From: Paenibacillus sp. H1-7
GTDB lineage: Bacteria > Bacillota > Bacilli > Paenibacillales > NBRC-103111
DNA length: 64,000 nucleotides
Assembly: GCF_022354825.1 (NCBI RefSeq)
Contig: NZ_CP031168.1
Span: forward strand, 4,713,501-4,777,500
Direction of reading: 5' to 3'
In this document: positions 27,201 through 35,367 of the stretch, piece after piece
Position numbering within the stretch: the first letter of the stretch is position 1
Layout of the letters: each line of letters begins with the position of its first letter
Translations under genes and position numbers: made by a program
Notes under the pieces: model-generated
Database searches by the model: none
Seen by the model: only the letters and a program-made list of their open reading frames with translations
What the model was told of the DNA's origin: nothing

Positions 27201-27965
27201 AGAGAAATCGAGATCGCGCACGGGATAGGGCTGCTCAACTAGATTCGCCGGCGAATATTGCGCCGCTGTGAATAGCTCGCGGAATAAAGTCGGTTTCGGT
27301 TTGCCGCCTAGCGGTTTAACGCTCGTCCCAATTGGCACCGTAACGGCTTGAGGCGCTGCAAGCTTGCGCACGATCCCATCCTCGCCTAGGATGATGGCCG
27401 CAGCGGGTAAAGTTACGATAGCTGCCGAAGCTAACGTGGTTTCTGTTCCGTTATCCAAGTCACGGAATAGTGTGCCGCCTTCGACTCTTACACGCGTGCC
27501 TCGATGGTCATCGCGAGCGATAACGCTGCCAGGCAGAATAGCAGCTTGGCCGCCGTCAAGATCGATCTTAACGCCATCCGGCAAAGCGACCGTTATGTTG
27601 AATGGAAGCGTAATTTCCTCATCATCTTGACCCGGTAAAGGAAGCTGCAGGACAAGTCCGGCCGGCAGCATCGCTTGAAAGCTGTTCGGCAGCGTTTCGT
27701 AGGTGCCATCGTTATTCGCACTTAATTTATAATCGGTATCAGCCGCTTGCAGACCGTGGACCGATTTCTCGATCAGCCGCGTTTTCAATTCTTCAATATA
27801 GCTGTGGAAGTGCGGGTAGAACCGGTAACGAAGCGACCGCGTCCTGGTAACGATATGGCGCTCGCCTGTTTCCTCGGCTCCATTCCTCTGCGCATCCAAA
27901 CGTACGAAATCGAGATATTGAACCGAACCGTGAAATGTACTTAATGCCCAATTGCCATACTTCAT
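24201..27965 (-). CDS. Tc toxin A component, C-terminal subunit (pore and TcB-binding)
   Basis: A 1,254-residue protein corresponding to the C-terminal part of TcA, the subunit that forms the receptor-binding and translocation pore. Near the start RYRFYPHFHSYIEEL matches the conserved TcA region. Residues about 100-235 are an unusual beta-rich insert with repeated LP-G patterns. Then come the typical YNWELFYHIPLAIAIHLSKNQRFEEAQRWFHYIFDP (about 265-305), long coiled-coil segments (about 575-660 and 770-910), and the TcB-binding domain from about 930, with QLRTTGQCTVKLPESLFDMDGPGHYFRRIKSV. It has no signal peptide, as usual. The start shares one base with the stop of the preceding TcA gene (TAATG), with AGAGGAGG inside the upstream gene, so the two parts are coupled. 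Confidence 0.9.
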   Translation of the reverse strand: MKYGNWALSTFHGSVQYLDFVRLDAQRNGAEETGERHIVTRTRSLRYRFYPHFHSYIEELKTRLIEKSVHGLQAADTDYKLSANNDGTYETLPNSFQAMLPAGLVLQLPLPGQDDEEITLPFNITVALPDGVKIDLDGGQAAILPGSVIARDDHRGTRVRVEGGTLFRDLDNGTETTLASAAIVTLPAAAIILGEDGIVRKLAAPQAVTVPIGTSVKPLGGKPKPTLFRELFTAAQYSPANLVEQPYPVRDLDFSSSGAYSVYNWELFYHIPLAIAIHLSKNQRFEEAQRWFHYIFDPTDDSDGTTPERFWKVKPFQSTEVKQIEDILVNLSSGADYTLQQDTINNINAWKDAPFRPHLVARYRHTAYMYKAVMAYLDNLIDWGDYLFGGADSAEAVTEALQPYVLASLILGVRPQAVPRKGSLKPLTYADRRGKWDEFDNTLVQMESELPFDLAPFPMTGGAGDSYASLQSIGTSLYFCVPRNDKLMGYWDTVADRLFKIRNSLNLQGVFCQLPLFDPPIDPALLARAAASGLDVGSVIAGINQPLPLVCFRINYQMALDICQIVISLGNNLLAAIEKEDNEKLALLRAQHESGILGLAEKVKFNQWREAAKNRESLEVSLKNVKERYIYLELLLGNKREDIEKKLPQLVPIEATQEGYIRNEQDPEYGRRDVRIDNAEDLSESGGTIVSRREMEELEKLSTARMLYEFSKLALTAAPAASNIPDFNFDFHFWGIGGHATIGGTALARNLQFAAELAQSMSDRLNYEAGMAAKIAVYDRRQQEWENQSNIAVGEMNQIVSQIRAAEIREYIAKQEYNHHMEQMNNTAAIENFLKNEKNEEELKKTTVSFYTWMKREIRGLYSQAYKFAYAAAKKAERALQHELGKPELTFLQYGYMSGKEGLLAGEKLQLDLKRMEAAYHEMNQREYELTKHVSLLMVKPMALVQLRTTGQCTVKLPESLFDMDGPGHYFRRIKSVALSIPCVTGPYSSVNCTLTLQKSTIRKSSSLRDNQYVRDQAADDDRFSDYFGSTQSIVTSSAQNDSGMFEVNLRDDRYLPFEKAGVISEWQLQLPADPSKDELCQFDYSTISDVIMHIRYTAREGGEPLRVAAKEAINEEIKTNAAAGCVRLFSIRHEFPTEWAKFQNQKPVENKRYELAIPFRKEHYPYWCQNRLDKVAKVELLAGGAADAFNIFRSADKTVDDQLGKLEMPQGKLLKGALLEEALPQSPVDALKLYLDSTEITDLLIAVTWHSHE

Positions 27966-30900
27966 TACACGCCGCCTCCTCTGCTGAAGTTCAGGTTTAT
28001 TCCGCCGATTTGGGTAATAACATGGGTCACTTCTCGAACGTCACGGATGCGGCCTGCCGCGCCAATCAGGTTGCCTCCATACTGAACGGCAGTACCGGAT
28101 TGGGTAAGTACGTCGGTGTTAGGCATGACAGCATAGCGGGCTGATTGATCAACCGGATCGATTCGAATCGAGCTGTCTTTGAGCCGGAATACTTCATGGT
28201 TGTACAATTTAGGCGGAATAACCGGACTAACCGCTCTCGGAAGATGCAGCAGCATATCGTCCCACTTCGGTTTCTGTGTTGACCTGGGAATCGTGTATCC
28301 TTCCCACTTATCGATGGTCGTCTCGGTAAGCGTCGGTTCCACGAAGAACGTATACAAGTCATCGGCGAATACGAATGGGCTAATAAGCGAAGCGAACTCT
28401 TCATTCGGATGTTTCATCGCATTACTCGTGGGCAACAACGTGAAGCTGCTGCCGCCATTGGATAAAATCGTTTGCGTCGCGCGTGAAGATTGATTCTTGC
28501 CATCTATCGTCTCAACCTGTTGGATGAAAGTGACGGTCAATGCGCCAGATCCTTTGAACCGGTTGTACGAGGTGCCCCCTGTGGCATAGGGAACGGCAGG
28601 ACTATCCGCTGCATACGGTCCGAACTGCGGAATGCTGTTTTTGCTCACGACACGGAAGGCAAAGGTCTTGGCTGGCATGAGGTTGTGCAGTCTAATCACG
28701 ATATTGCCATCTGCCTCCGGATCTGGACTTGGTTCTTTCGTTATTGTCGTAAATACGGCGCTTGGATCGAACCTCGAGGTTAGCTTCAGGTTCTCCATAT
28801 CCTTAATAAATCCGCTGGATTGACGTGCTGACCATGTGCCTTGAAAATATTCTGACCAGCTTAATTCAAGGTTCAGAACTCTCGTCGATGACTTAGGCGA
28901 CATTCCGTCTAATTCCGCTAATTTTGCATCGGCAAGCGATATATCTTTTTTGGCAGCGTCGACCGCTTGCTCTTTCTCTTCAGCGCTTACCGTTATTTTG
29001 ATCCAGAACAAATGCAGCCGCCCCCGCCACATCACCACCGCAAAATGCTCACAGCTGCTGTCGATATCGGCATTGACGGGCTCCCACGGCGTCCACATTT
29101 GATTCGAATACTGTCGGTAGAAATATTCATGCGGACTTGAATAGGTGCGGCCGATGACATGCATGACCGGCGTTCCCCCCGCTCTCTCCTGCGCGTACAT
29201 CGTCACAATCTCAAGCCGCGCCAATTTGCCCAGCTTGTCCAAGTACGTATACAATGCATCTTCTGCCAGCTGATTCGTCACATCGCCCTGCAGCAGACTG
29301 CTCTCTAGCTCCTTGTACAAATACGTTTTGTCGTCGCGCCACTCCGGTTCAAGCCAATTTTCCGGGAACAAGAAAATTTTACGGTTCGCCTCCCACACCC
29401 GATAGCTTTTCGTCCATGACCAATGCTCCTTGTTCAGCACGATAGGATGCACCCATGGCTCAAGATTTAAGAAGCAGCGTTGAATGAACGTCTGGAGCGA
29501 CGAGATCGCAAGCCGCAGCCGCGACGTCTGTACGACCGGTTCAGTGCCGGGATCGATCAGAAAATATTCGAACAGCTTCTCGGTGCTGTCCAACTTCAAC
29601 AGATGCATCGTATGGGCAACAAGAGCATCACGCTGCCGCTGCCGCAGCGGATCGAAAATTGGTTTGGCAACTTGCTGCCATACTTCCGGAGAGAAGCGCG
29701 ACTTGATTACGCTGCGTACATGGATAGCGGCCTCATAATCCGGTTTCGGAGTGAGCCATTTCTTCATCGTATGAAGCGGCACACCGAACTTCTCCACAAG
29801 CTGCAGTGCTTTCCACAGACGTCCTACCCGTTCCACATCGGCGAAATGCGCACTCTCGCTCATATTCAGTTCTGCCGACACGCTTTCGACCGTTTCCTTC
29901 TTTCTCCGCGTCATGGCTGCGATTCGTTCCATCAGCGCCGGTGCTTGCTCATTCTTTACGTGCTCGAATAAGGCGATCAAATCATCGCTTCCGCCTGACA
30001 TTTCGCGCTTGAGCCGTGCATAGTCCATCAACCGGTTGATTCCTCTGTACAGCGATGCCGCTAATTCAGAATCGTTCGATTCTCTAGCAGGCAGCTTGCG
30101 CCAATCCGCCCCGCCGAAGCCTTCGCGATTCGCGGCAATATAGCGGATCTCTCGTGCGCTTAACCCTATTCCTTGCGCCAATTGGAGCCCTTTTCTAAGC
30201 ATCGTGCATGCCTGCTGAGCTGCTTCTGCCGCTGACTGCGGAATGACGATATATTGGCTGATGGCATCTTTGGCCGTCGTCTCGCCTTTGACGAGCAATT
30301 GGAAAGCGCCTTTTTGCAGGCTTGCATCGCAAGTGAATGCATACGAATTTCCCGCCTTCAACTCAATATCCGCGTACTGGACGTCGCCGTCGTCCGCTGC
30401 TGTAAATTTCAGTATAGGATCTGACAGATGATGAAACCGAAGGACGGCCTCTGCGCCCTGCTTCCCTAACACTGCATAAAAGCGGTACATGCCATTAAGA
30501 GGTACCTCCAATAAACCCGTCCACTTCCCATGCTGAAGCCTATCCGATTCCGTGACTTCCACCGTTCGGGTTACGAGCGGCGAAGCCGAAGGGGGGGAGA
30601 ACTCGACCGACATGCCCGGAACCGCCAATCGCTCGAACGCCGCTAGCAGCGGCTCCGTAGTCGAATCCGGCAGAGCCAGAAAACCGCTATTCGTTAGCAG
30701 CTCTTCAACGAGCTGCGGATCGCCGCCTGACTGCGCGGTCATCGCCCTCAGAACAGCTTGGCGCACCAGCTTTGCCAGCATGAATGGCATGATTCGCTGG
30801 AGCAGCTTCATTCTTTTCTCGTCCCGGGATGCCTCTACACCTTCACCGAAGTAATCTTCAAACGTGAACAGCACGTCAAAATTGGTTCTAAAAAACGATT

Positions 30901-33900
30901 CAAACGCAGCTCCCGTAAGCTCAAAACCAGGCTGCTCCTGCCAAAATGCCATAAATTTCTCGACCGCATCCGGAACGAAGACAAGAGCCAGCTTCTGTCT
31001 TAGATCGTTGTCGTTCACACTGCCCGCTTGATCAGGAACCGCAAACTGAAAGGCAATCGTACGCAGCTCGGATGCCAAGGAGCGAATCCAATTCAAGTCC
31101 ACACTGCCGTTCTCCTTATAAGGGCCTAGCGGATCATAATGATGGCGGATTAAATAGTCGGCATCCGCAATCGTCAGCTGGCTGCTTTGCAGCTGTTGTA
31201 CGCCTTTCACAAACTCAAGGGTAAGAGCAAGCGGATATTCATTGTCGCTGTCGCCCAGAAGCACCGGCTTCAATAACTCGAATGGATTCAAACCGCTCAT
31301 CGCTTTCAACGCGATCAACTCCGCAATGGAGATGCCCAGCGATTGGGCCAACAGCCCATACCGGTAAAGCAGAGAAATATTCGTCAGCGTAAGCTTCGCT
31401 TGCTGTAAGTCACGCTCCTCCTCCTTGCCGCCGTCTTGCAGGATAAGCGCAACTTCGTCCGTCGTCAAATTCAAGGCGGAGAGCAGTGTCGGCAAGTGAT
31501 TGGCTATCAACACATCGTTGCTGCTAAGATAGTTGCCGAGCGGATCGTCATAGACGGCATCTTCCTTTAATACCGTGCGAGTAAGGAATAATTGCGAATA
31601 GAGCGATCGTGTTCCATTCGTTGGCATGGCGCTCCACAAGGTCAGCAGTTTGACACGTCCGTTCTTCCCAACGCGGAGCAATTCCGCAAGCTGCTGAAGA
31701 TGTGCGATGTAAACCAGTGCGGTCTTCATGACGCTGCCTAAAATTTGGTCATCAATTATTCCATCTTCCGGCCATTGACAGAAAGCGCATAGGGCAAGAT
31801 CGGTTTCCTCCATCGTCCAGCCCAGCTTCTTCCATAGGCGAACGAACAGATTCATCTTGATATAGTCCATGCCGCTCACCTCTTCCGTCGGCCGGCCGGC
31901 ATAACCAATCGTCGTCTGGTCGAAGCTCCCTCCTGTTTTCGGGTCATTCAATATGAGTATGTGGTCGAACTCGTGCCGATTCCATGCCTCGATCAGCCAC
32001 TGCTTCGCATCGAAATTCGAATGAAATTGCGTAAGCCGCTTCTCCAATTCGCTGACTTCTTCTGCAGCTAGAGGCGGGTAGTCGGGATGCTTCATGTAGC
32101 TATAGAAGTGGGAAAGCTCGATATCCAACGCACGCAGCTTCGCTAAACGATTCAGATGAGGATTGATGAAAGCTGTCATCATAAGCTCGGTGAGCTCTTT
32201 GTACGTGAGGCCCAATCGGCGGGCTGCCGTTTTGGCCGATCTCAGCTCTGCGAGCACGGCGTCTTCGGTATCCGTCGCCTCATCGTAACCGTACATGGCT
32301 GGCCAGGCGTCTGTATCAGGTTTGGTGTACAGATCAACCTCTGCGGACGTAAGTTTCAAATATTCCATCAGAACAGCCGCTCGGCCATAAGGATGAGAAT
32401 CGACTGTCGGAACGAACAATTGATCACTCGGACGAAAAGTATCTAGCATTTCCCAGAACGGGGTTTTGAAATAATCGCTAAATTTCCTTACGGTTTCAAG
32501 CCACAAATCGAACGGCATCGTTAGCGGATACTGCACGGTTCGTAACGTATTATAGGCTGCTCGATACGCCGCCGTATTCATGTTGTTCGGCTCAGCCAGC
32601 AGATCGGACGATTCAGCGTCGCCGGTATCGCGCATAGCATTCTCATCCAGCCTGCCATAGGCAACATAATACTCCAGAATCTCGTTCACGAGGTCGATGT
32701 AAGGCAAAGCCGTATTCGTGTTCTCGCATGTCAGTTTCAGGTGAGGCAAATCGGGACGCCGCAGCGTCAGGGCATCGTACGGCTTCAGGTAGCCGTAATC
32801 GTCGGTATAGGATTGGCCGTTATGATTGTCCTTCCATGTATTCAGCGTATGGTTCCATTCTTCTTCGGGAGGGTCTATGAAGCGGAACAAGTCTACCACA
32901 TATGCAGCAGGGCTGAGGACGGAACGGCAATGATCGCACTCGCAATAATCGAGAGAGTCGAAGAGCGATTCCATCGTCGGATAGTCCTTGAGCAGCGATT
33001 TCACTCTATTTTTTGCTTCCTCATGCTGCGCAAGCGTACCGGAGATCGCTGGCATCGGGGCGATGCTGTCGATCATTTTGCCCATGGAATAGAAGTTGAA
33101 GGTCGTCGAGGTAATTTGTGCGCTTTTATCCCATATTGTTTCCGTTGCGATGCGCGAACCGAAAGAAGGCGAATATTTCTCTATGAATTGAGCCCTCGGG
33201 ATGGAAGCGACCTGCCGTGCGGATGTAAAGTTGAGCTTCAATAACGTCACCATCGCCTCGTCGTTCGGAGACATCTGGTACACGCGCGCCAGCAGCTTTA
33301 ACCCTAGCTCGGCAATATGCTGCTTGTCTTCTTCGAGGCCTTCGTATACCGTATCGCGATTCTTCTTCAGGAATTGAACGACTGGCGTACTTCCGAGACG
33401 GAACCCCATGTTAGCAGCATTTTTTAACAGGATAAGAACCGGCTCTTTCACTTCCGTATGCTTCTGGCCAAGCAACAGCTCTTCTTTCTCCAGCATGCGG
33501 CAGATGACGTGAATCGGGAACGATTCACGCACTTTGGAAGCCATATTGTCGGCATAGGCGGAAGCGCGGTCGTTTACATTGTCCTGCTTGAAAGCCGAAG
33601 GGATGAGACTTGCCAACTTCGCCGAATCGACATGCTGTTCTTCATTCAGCGACATCCCTTCGAGCCGTGCAATCCACCCTTGCGCCGTATACAGATCTTG
33701 CTCGACCATCAATGGCAGCTTATCGATGGAATCAAACTCCCGCTGCAAAGCTTCCGTAAGCGGCGCATTGTTCAATGTCAGGTAGGCGAGCTTGCCTTGC
33801 AGCTTCAGATCCGCAACGGGTATGCCCTTCTTCCCTGCCTCCGTCCATAAGGTCAGATCGTCGCCTTCATGCTTCCAGAGCAGCTTCATAAATTCGTCTT

Positions 33901-35287
33901 TATGCCCCGGATCGATTTGTACTTTATCCAGCATCTCATTCACATTCGACAAGGTCCCAGGAACGACCGCCGTACGCCGCTTATCTAGCGCGAACGATTC
34001 GAATGCGCTGATCGCCTCGGTTGTTTGCCCGTCGGTAAGCGATATGATCCCGCCTTCATTAGCGCTTCGCAGTGCCAGTGCAAACGCCTCGGGAGGAACT
34101 AGCGACAGCGCTTCGGGGTCATGCGGCATCCCCGCACGTACCGCTCCGTATAAGGCATCGTGCCCAATGCCGGTAACATTGTGCAATTGTGCTGTTATGG
34201 CAGCCGACACGATAAGGCGTGCATCCCATTCCGTGCTTTGATGCAGCATACCAATATCTTGTTGATCCTCATTCTCCTGCGCAGCTGCAAGAGTGGCTAT
34301 GTTGACGCCTTTCACTTTCGACAGGTCAGCCGTAAGCAGTGCGAATTCGTTCGCTTGCGACTTAATGGTTGACGGAGCGACCAGGTTGATCACCTCGCCG
34401 CGCTCCGCATTCATCTTCGGATTGGAAAGCCGGACTTCACGGCTCTGTTCATCGAGCGATCGAATTTCGAGATTGGCAGCTCCTTCTTCAATTTCATAGG
34501 GCAGGGCATAAAATCCCCGATCGTCCGTCTCGATTTCTCCCAATACGTCCTCATGATCGCCGAACCCCTTATTCACGATGCGCAGCTTGATCTTCGCGGC
34601 AGGCAATCCGTTCTCCAGCAGGATGCGGCCTTCGACCCTCCTTGGATTCGACGAACTGCTTACCGCGATGGAAAGCGCGTTGCGTGTCGCATCGTCGTAT
34701 ATACCGGTGCGGACAAGGTTATATTTGGCCTGCAGCTGGGTTATGGCAACGCGCGTGCCGACTCCGAACAGGCCGCTTTCGGTCTCATTGGAAGGCAATT
34801 CAACACCGGCTTGCGCCAACTGGACATGGAGAGCCTTCACCGTCTCTCCTCGCATATTGAAGGAGAGAAGCGGCGATTTCCGAAGCTTTTCTTCAATGCT
34901 AGCCAGATGGTCCGTGCCGATGTTAATAGCTTTAAGCATCTGCCCTTGTTCATTAAGAGCTTCAACGACCCTCGTCCAGCCCTCCTCCCCCAGCATCCCA
35001 AGCTGACGCAGGACTGAATTCATATCGTTGGAAGTGACTTCGTCAACGGTGCCTATCGACTGAACATTCAGATCTCGCTTTTTCTGAAATAGAGTGACCC
35101 CATATTTAGTCATACTCTCGAATGTTTGCTCTTTGCGCTCACGCTGCAATACTTCGATTACCGCGCGCTGCTCCTCCTCAGTTTCGCCAAAGATGATACG
35201 CCTTTCAAAGAAAAGCAGCAGCGCGTCCTGTAAATCGGCCACTTCAGGCCCTTGCTTTCCCGGTTCAACGGGGACGATCATGTTCAT
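27965..35287 (-). CDS. Tc toxin A component, N-terminal subunit
   Basis: A 2,440-residue TcA-type protein. Residues about 8-95 and 140-210 resemble peptidoglycan-binding domains, and 217-300 a carboxypeptidase-regulatory-like beta sandwich (VEGRILLENGLPAAKIKLRI). The VRP1 block CECDHCRSVLSPAAYVVDLFRF begins near 780 and leads into RRPDLPHLKLTCENTNTALPYIDLVNEILEYYVAYG. A PA14-like beta domain lies near 1555-1690, and a neuraminidase-like region near 1905-2110 contains WTKSYRVWEANRKIFLFPENW and RGRLHLFWIKI. It ends at NLNFSRGGGV, where standard TcA proteins continue. With its partner it totals about 3,690 residues against about 2,500 for Photorhabdus TcdA. GGAGG lies 6 bases before the ATG. Confidence 0.9.
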   Translation of the reverse strand: MNMIVPVEPGKQGPEVADLQDALLLFFERRIIFGETEEEQRAVIEVLQRERKEQTFESMTKYGVTLFQKKRDLNVQSIGTVDEVTSNDMNSVLRQLGMLGEEGWTRVVEALNEQGQMLKAINIGTDHLASIEEKLRKSPLLSFNMRGETVKALHVQLAQAGVELPSNETESGLFGVGTRVAITQLQAKYNLVRTGIYDDATRNALSIAVSSSSNPRRVEGRILLENGLPAAKIKLRIVNKGFGDHEDVLGEIETDDRGFYALPYEIEEGAANLEIRSLDEQSREVRLSNPKMNAERGEVINLVAPSTIKSQANEFALLTADLSKVKGVNIATLAAAQENEDQQDIGMLHQSTEWDARLIVSAAITAQLHNVTGIGHDALYGAVRAGMPHDPEALSLVPPEAFALALRSANEGGIISLTDGQTTEAISAFESFALDKRRTAVVPGTLSNVNEMLDKVQIDPGHKDEFMKLLWKHEGDDLTLWTEAGKKGIPVADLKLQGKLAYLTLNNAPLTEALQREFDSIDKLPLMVEQDLYTAQGWIARLEGMSLNEEQHVDSAKLASLIPSAFKQDNVNDRASAYADNMASKVRESFPIHVICRMLEKEELLLGQKHTEVKEPVLILLKNAANMGFRLGSTPVVQFLKKNRDTVYEGLEEDKQHIAELGLKLLARVYQMSPNDEAMVTLLKLNFTSARQVASIPRAQFIEKYSPSFGSRIATETIWDKSAQITSTTFNFYSMGKMIDSIAPMPAISGTLAQHEEAKNRVKSLLKDYPTMESLFDSLDYCECDHCRSVLSPAAYVVDLFRFIDPPEEEWNHTLNTWKDNHNGQSYTDDYGYLKPYDALTLRRPDLPHLKLTCENTNTALPYIDLVNEILEYYVAYGRLDENAMRDTGDAESSDLLAEPNNMNTAAYRAAYNTLRTVQYPLTMPFDLWLETVRKFSDYFKTPFWEMLDTFRPSDQLFVPTVDSHPYGRAAVLMEYLKLTSAEVDLYTKPDTDAWPAMYGYDEATDTEDAVLAELRSAKTAARRLGLTYKELTELMMTAFINPHLNRLAKLRALDIELSHFYSYMKHPDYPPLAAEEVSELEKRLTQFHSNFDAKQWLIEAWNRHEFDHILILNDPKTGGSFDQTTIGYAGRPTEEVSGMDYIKMNLFVRLWKKLGWTMEETDLALCAFCQWPEDGIIDDQILGSVMKTALVYIAHLQQLAELLRVGKNGRVKLLTLWSAMPTNGTRSLYSQLFLTRTVLKEDAVYDDPLGNYLSSNDVLIANHLPTLLSALNLTTDEVALILQDGGKEEERDLQQAKLTLTNISLLYRYGLLAQSLGISIAELIALKAMSGLNPFELLKPVLLGDSDNEYPLALTLEFVKGVQQLQSSQLTIADADYLIRHHYDPLGPYKENGSVDLNWIRSLASELRTIAFQFAVPDQAGSVNDNDLRQKLALVFVPDAVEKFMAFWQEQPGFELTGAAFESFFRTNFDVLFTFEDYFGEGVEASRDEKRMKLLQRIMPFMLAKLVRQAVLRAMTAQSGGDPQLVEELLTNSGFLALPDSTTEPLLAAFERLAVPGMSVEFSPPSASPLVTRTVEVTESDRLQHGKWTGLLEVPLNGMYRFYAVLGKQGAEAVLRFHHLSDPILKFTAADDGDVQYADIELKAGNSYAFTCDASLQKGAFQLLVKGETTAKDAISQYIVIPQSAAEAAQQACTMLRKGLQLAQGIGLSAREIRYIAANREGFGGADWRKLPARESNDSELAASLYRGINRLMDYARLKREMSGGSDDLIALFEHVKNEQAPALMERIAAMTRRKKETVESVSAELNMSESAHFADVERVGRLWKALQLVEKFGVPLHTMKKWLTPKPDYEAAIHVRSVIKSRFSPEVWQQVAKPIFDPLRQRQRDALVAHTMHLLKLDSTEKLFEYFLIDPGTEPVVQTSRLRLAISSLQTFIQRCFLNLEPWVHPIVLNKEHWSWTKSYRVWEANRKIFLFPENWLEPEWRDDKTYLYKELESSLLQGDVTNQLAEDALYTYLDKLGKLARLEIVTMYAQERAGGTPVMHVIGRTYSSPHEYFYRQYSNQMWTPWEPVNADIDSSCEHFAVVMWRGRLHLFWIKITVSAEEKEQAVDAAKKDISLADAKLAELDGMSPKSSTRVLNLELSWSEYFQGTWSARQSSGFIKDMENLKLTSRFDPSAVFTTITKEPSPDPEADGNIVIRLHNLMPAKTFAFRVVSKNSIPQFGPYAADSPAVPYATGGTSYNRFKGSGALTVTFIQQVETIDGKNQSSRATQTILSNGGSSFTLLPTSNAMKHPNEEFASLISPFVFADDLYTFFVEPTLTETTIDKWEGYTIPRSTQKPKWDDMLLHLPRAVSPVIPPKLYNHEVFRLKDSSIRIDPVDQSARYAVMPNTDVLTQSGTAVQYGGNLIGAAGRIRDVREVTHVITQIGGINLNFSRGGGV

Positions 35288-35367
35288 GGTTTTCCTCCTA
35301 TCCTTGAAAAGGAAGCTCTCATCAAGAGCCAGAATGATAGCTTTGGTTTATTGCTGGAATAAATGCT

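Noticed and set aside
27960..27970. TcA split as a frameshift sequencing error
   Set aside because: The junction has a clean stop-start overlap and a good ribosome site, and the second gene starts with its own plausible N-terminus, so a real split gene is favoured.
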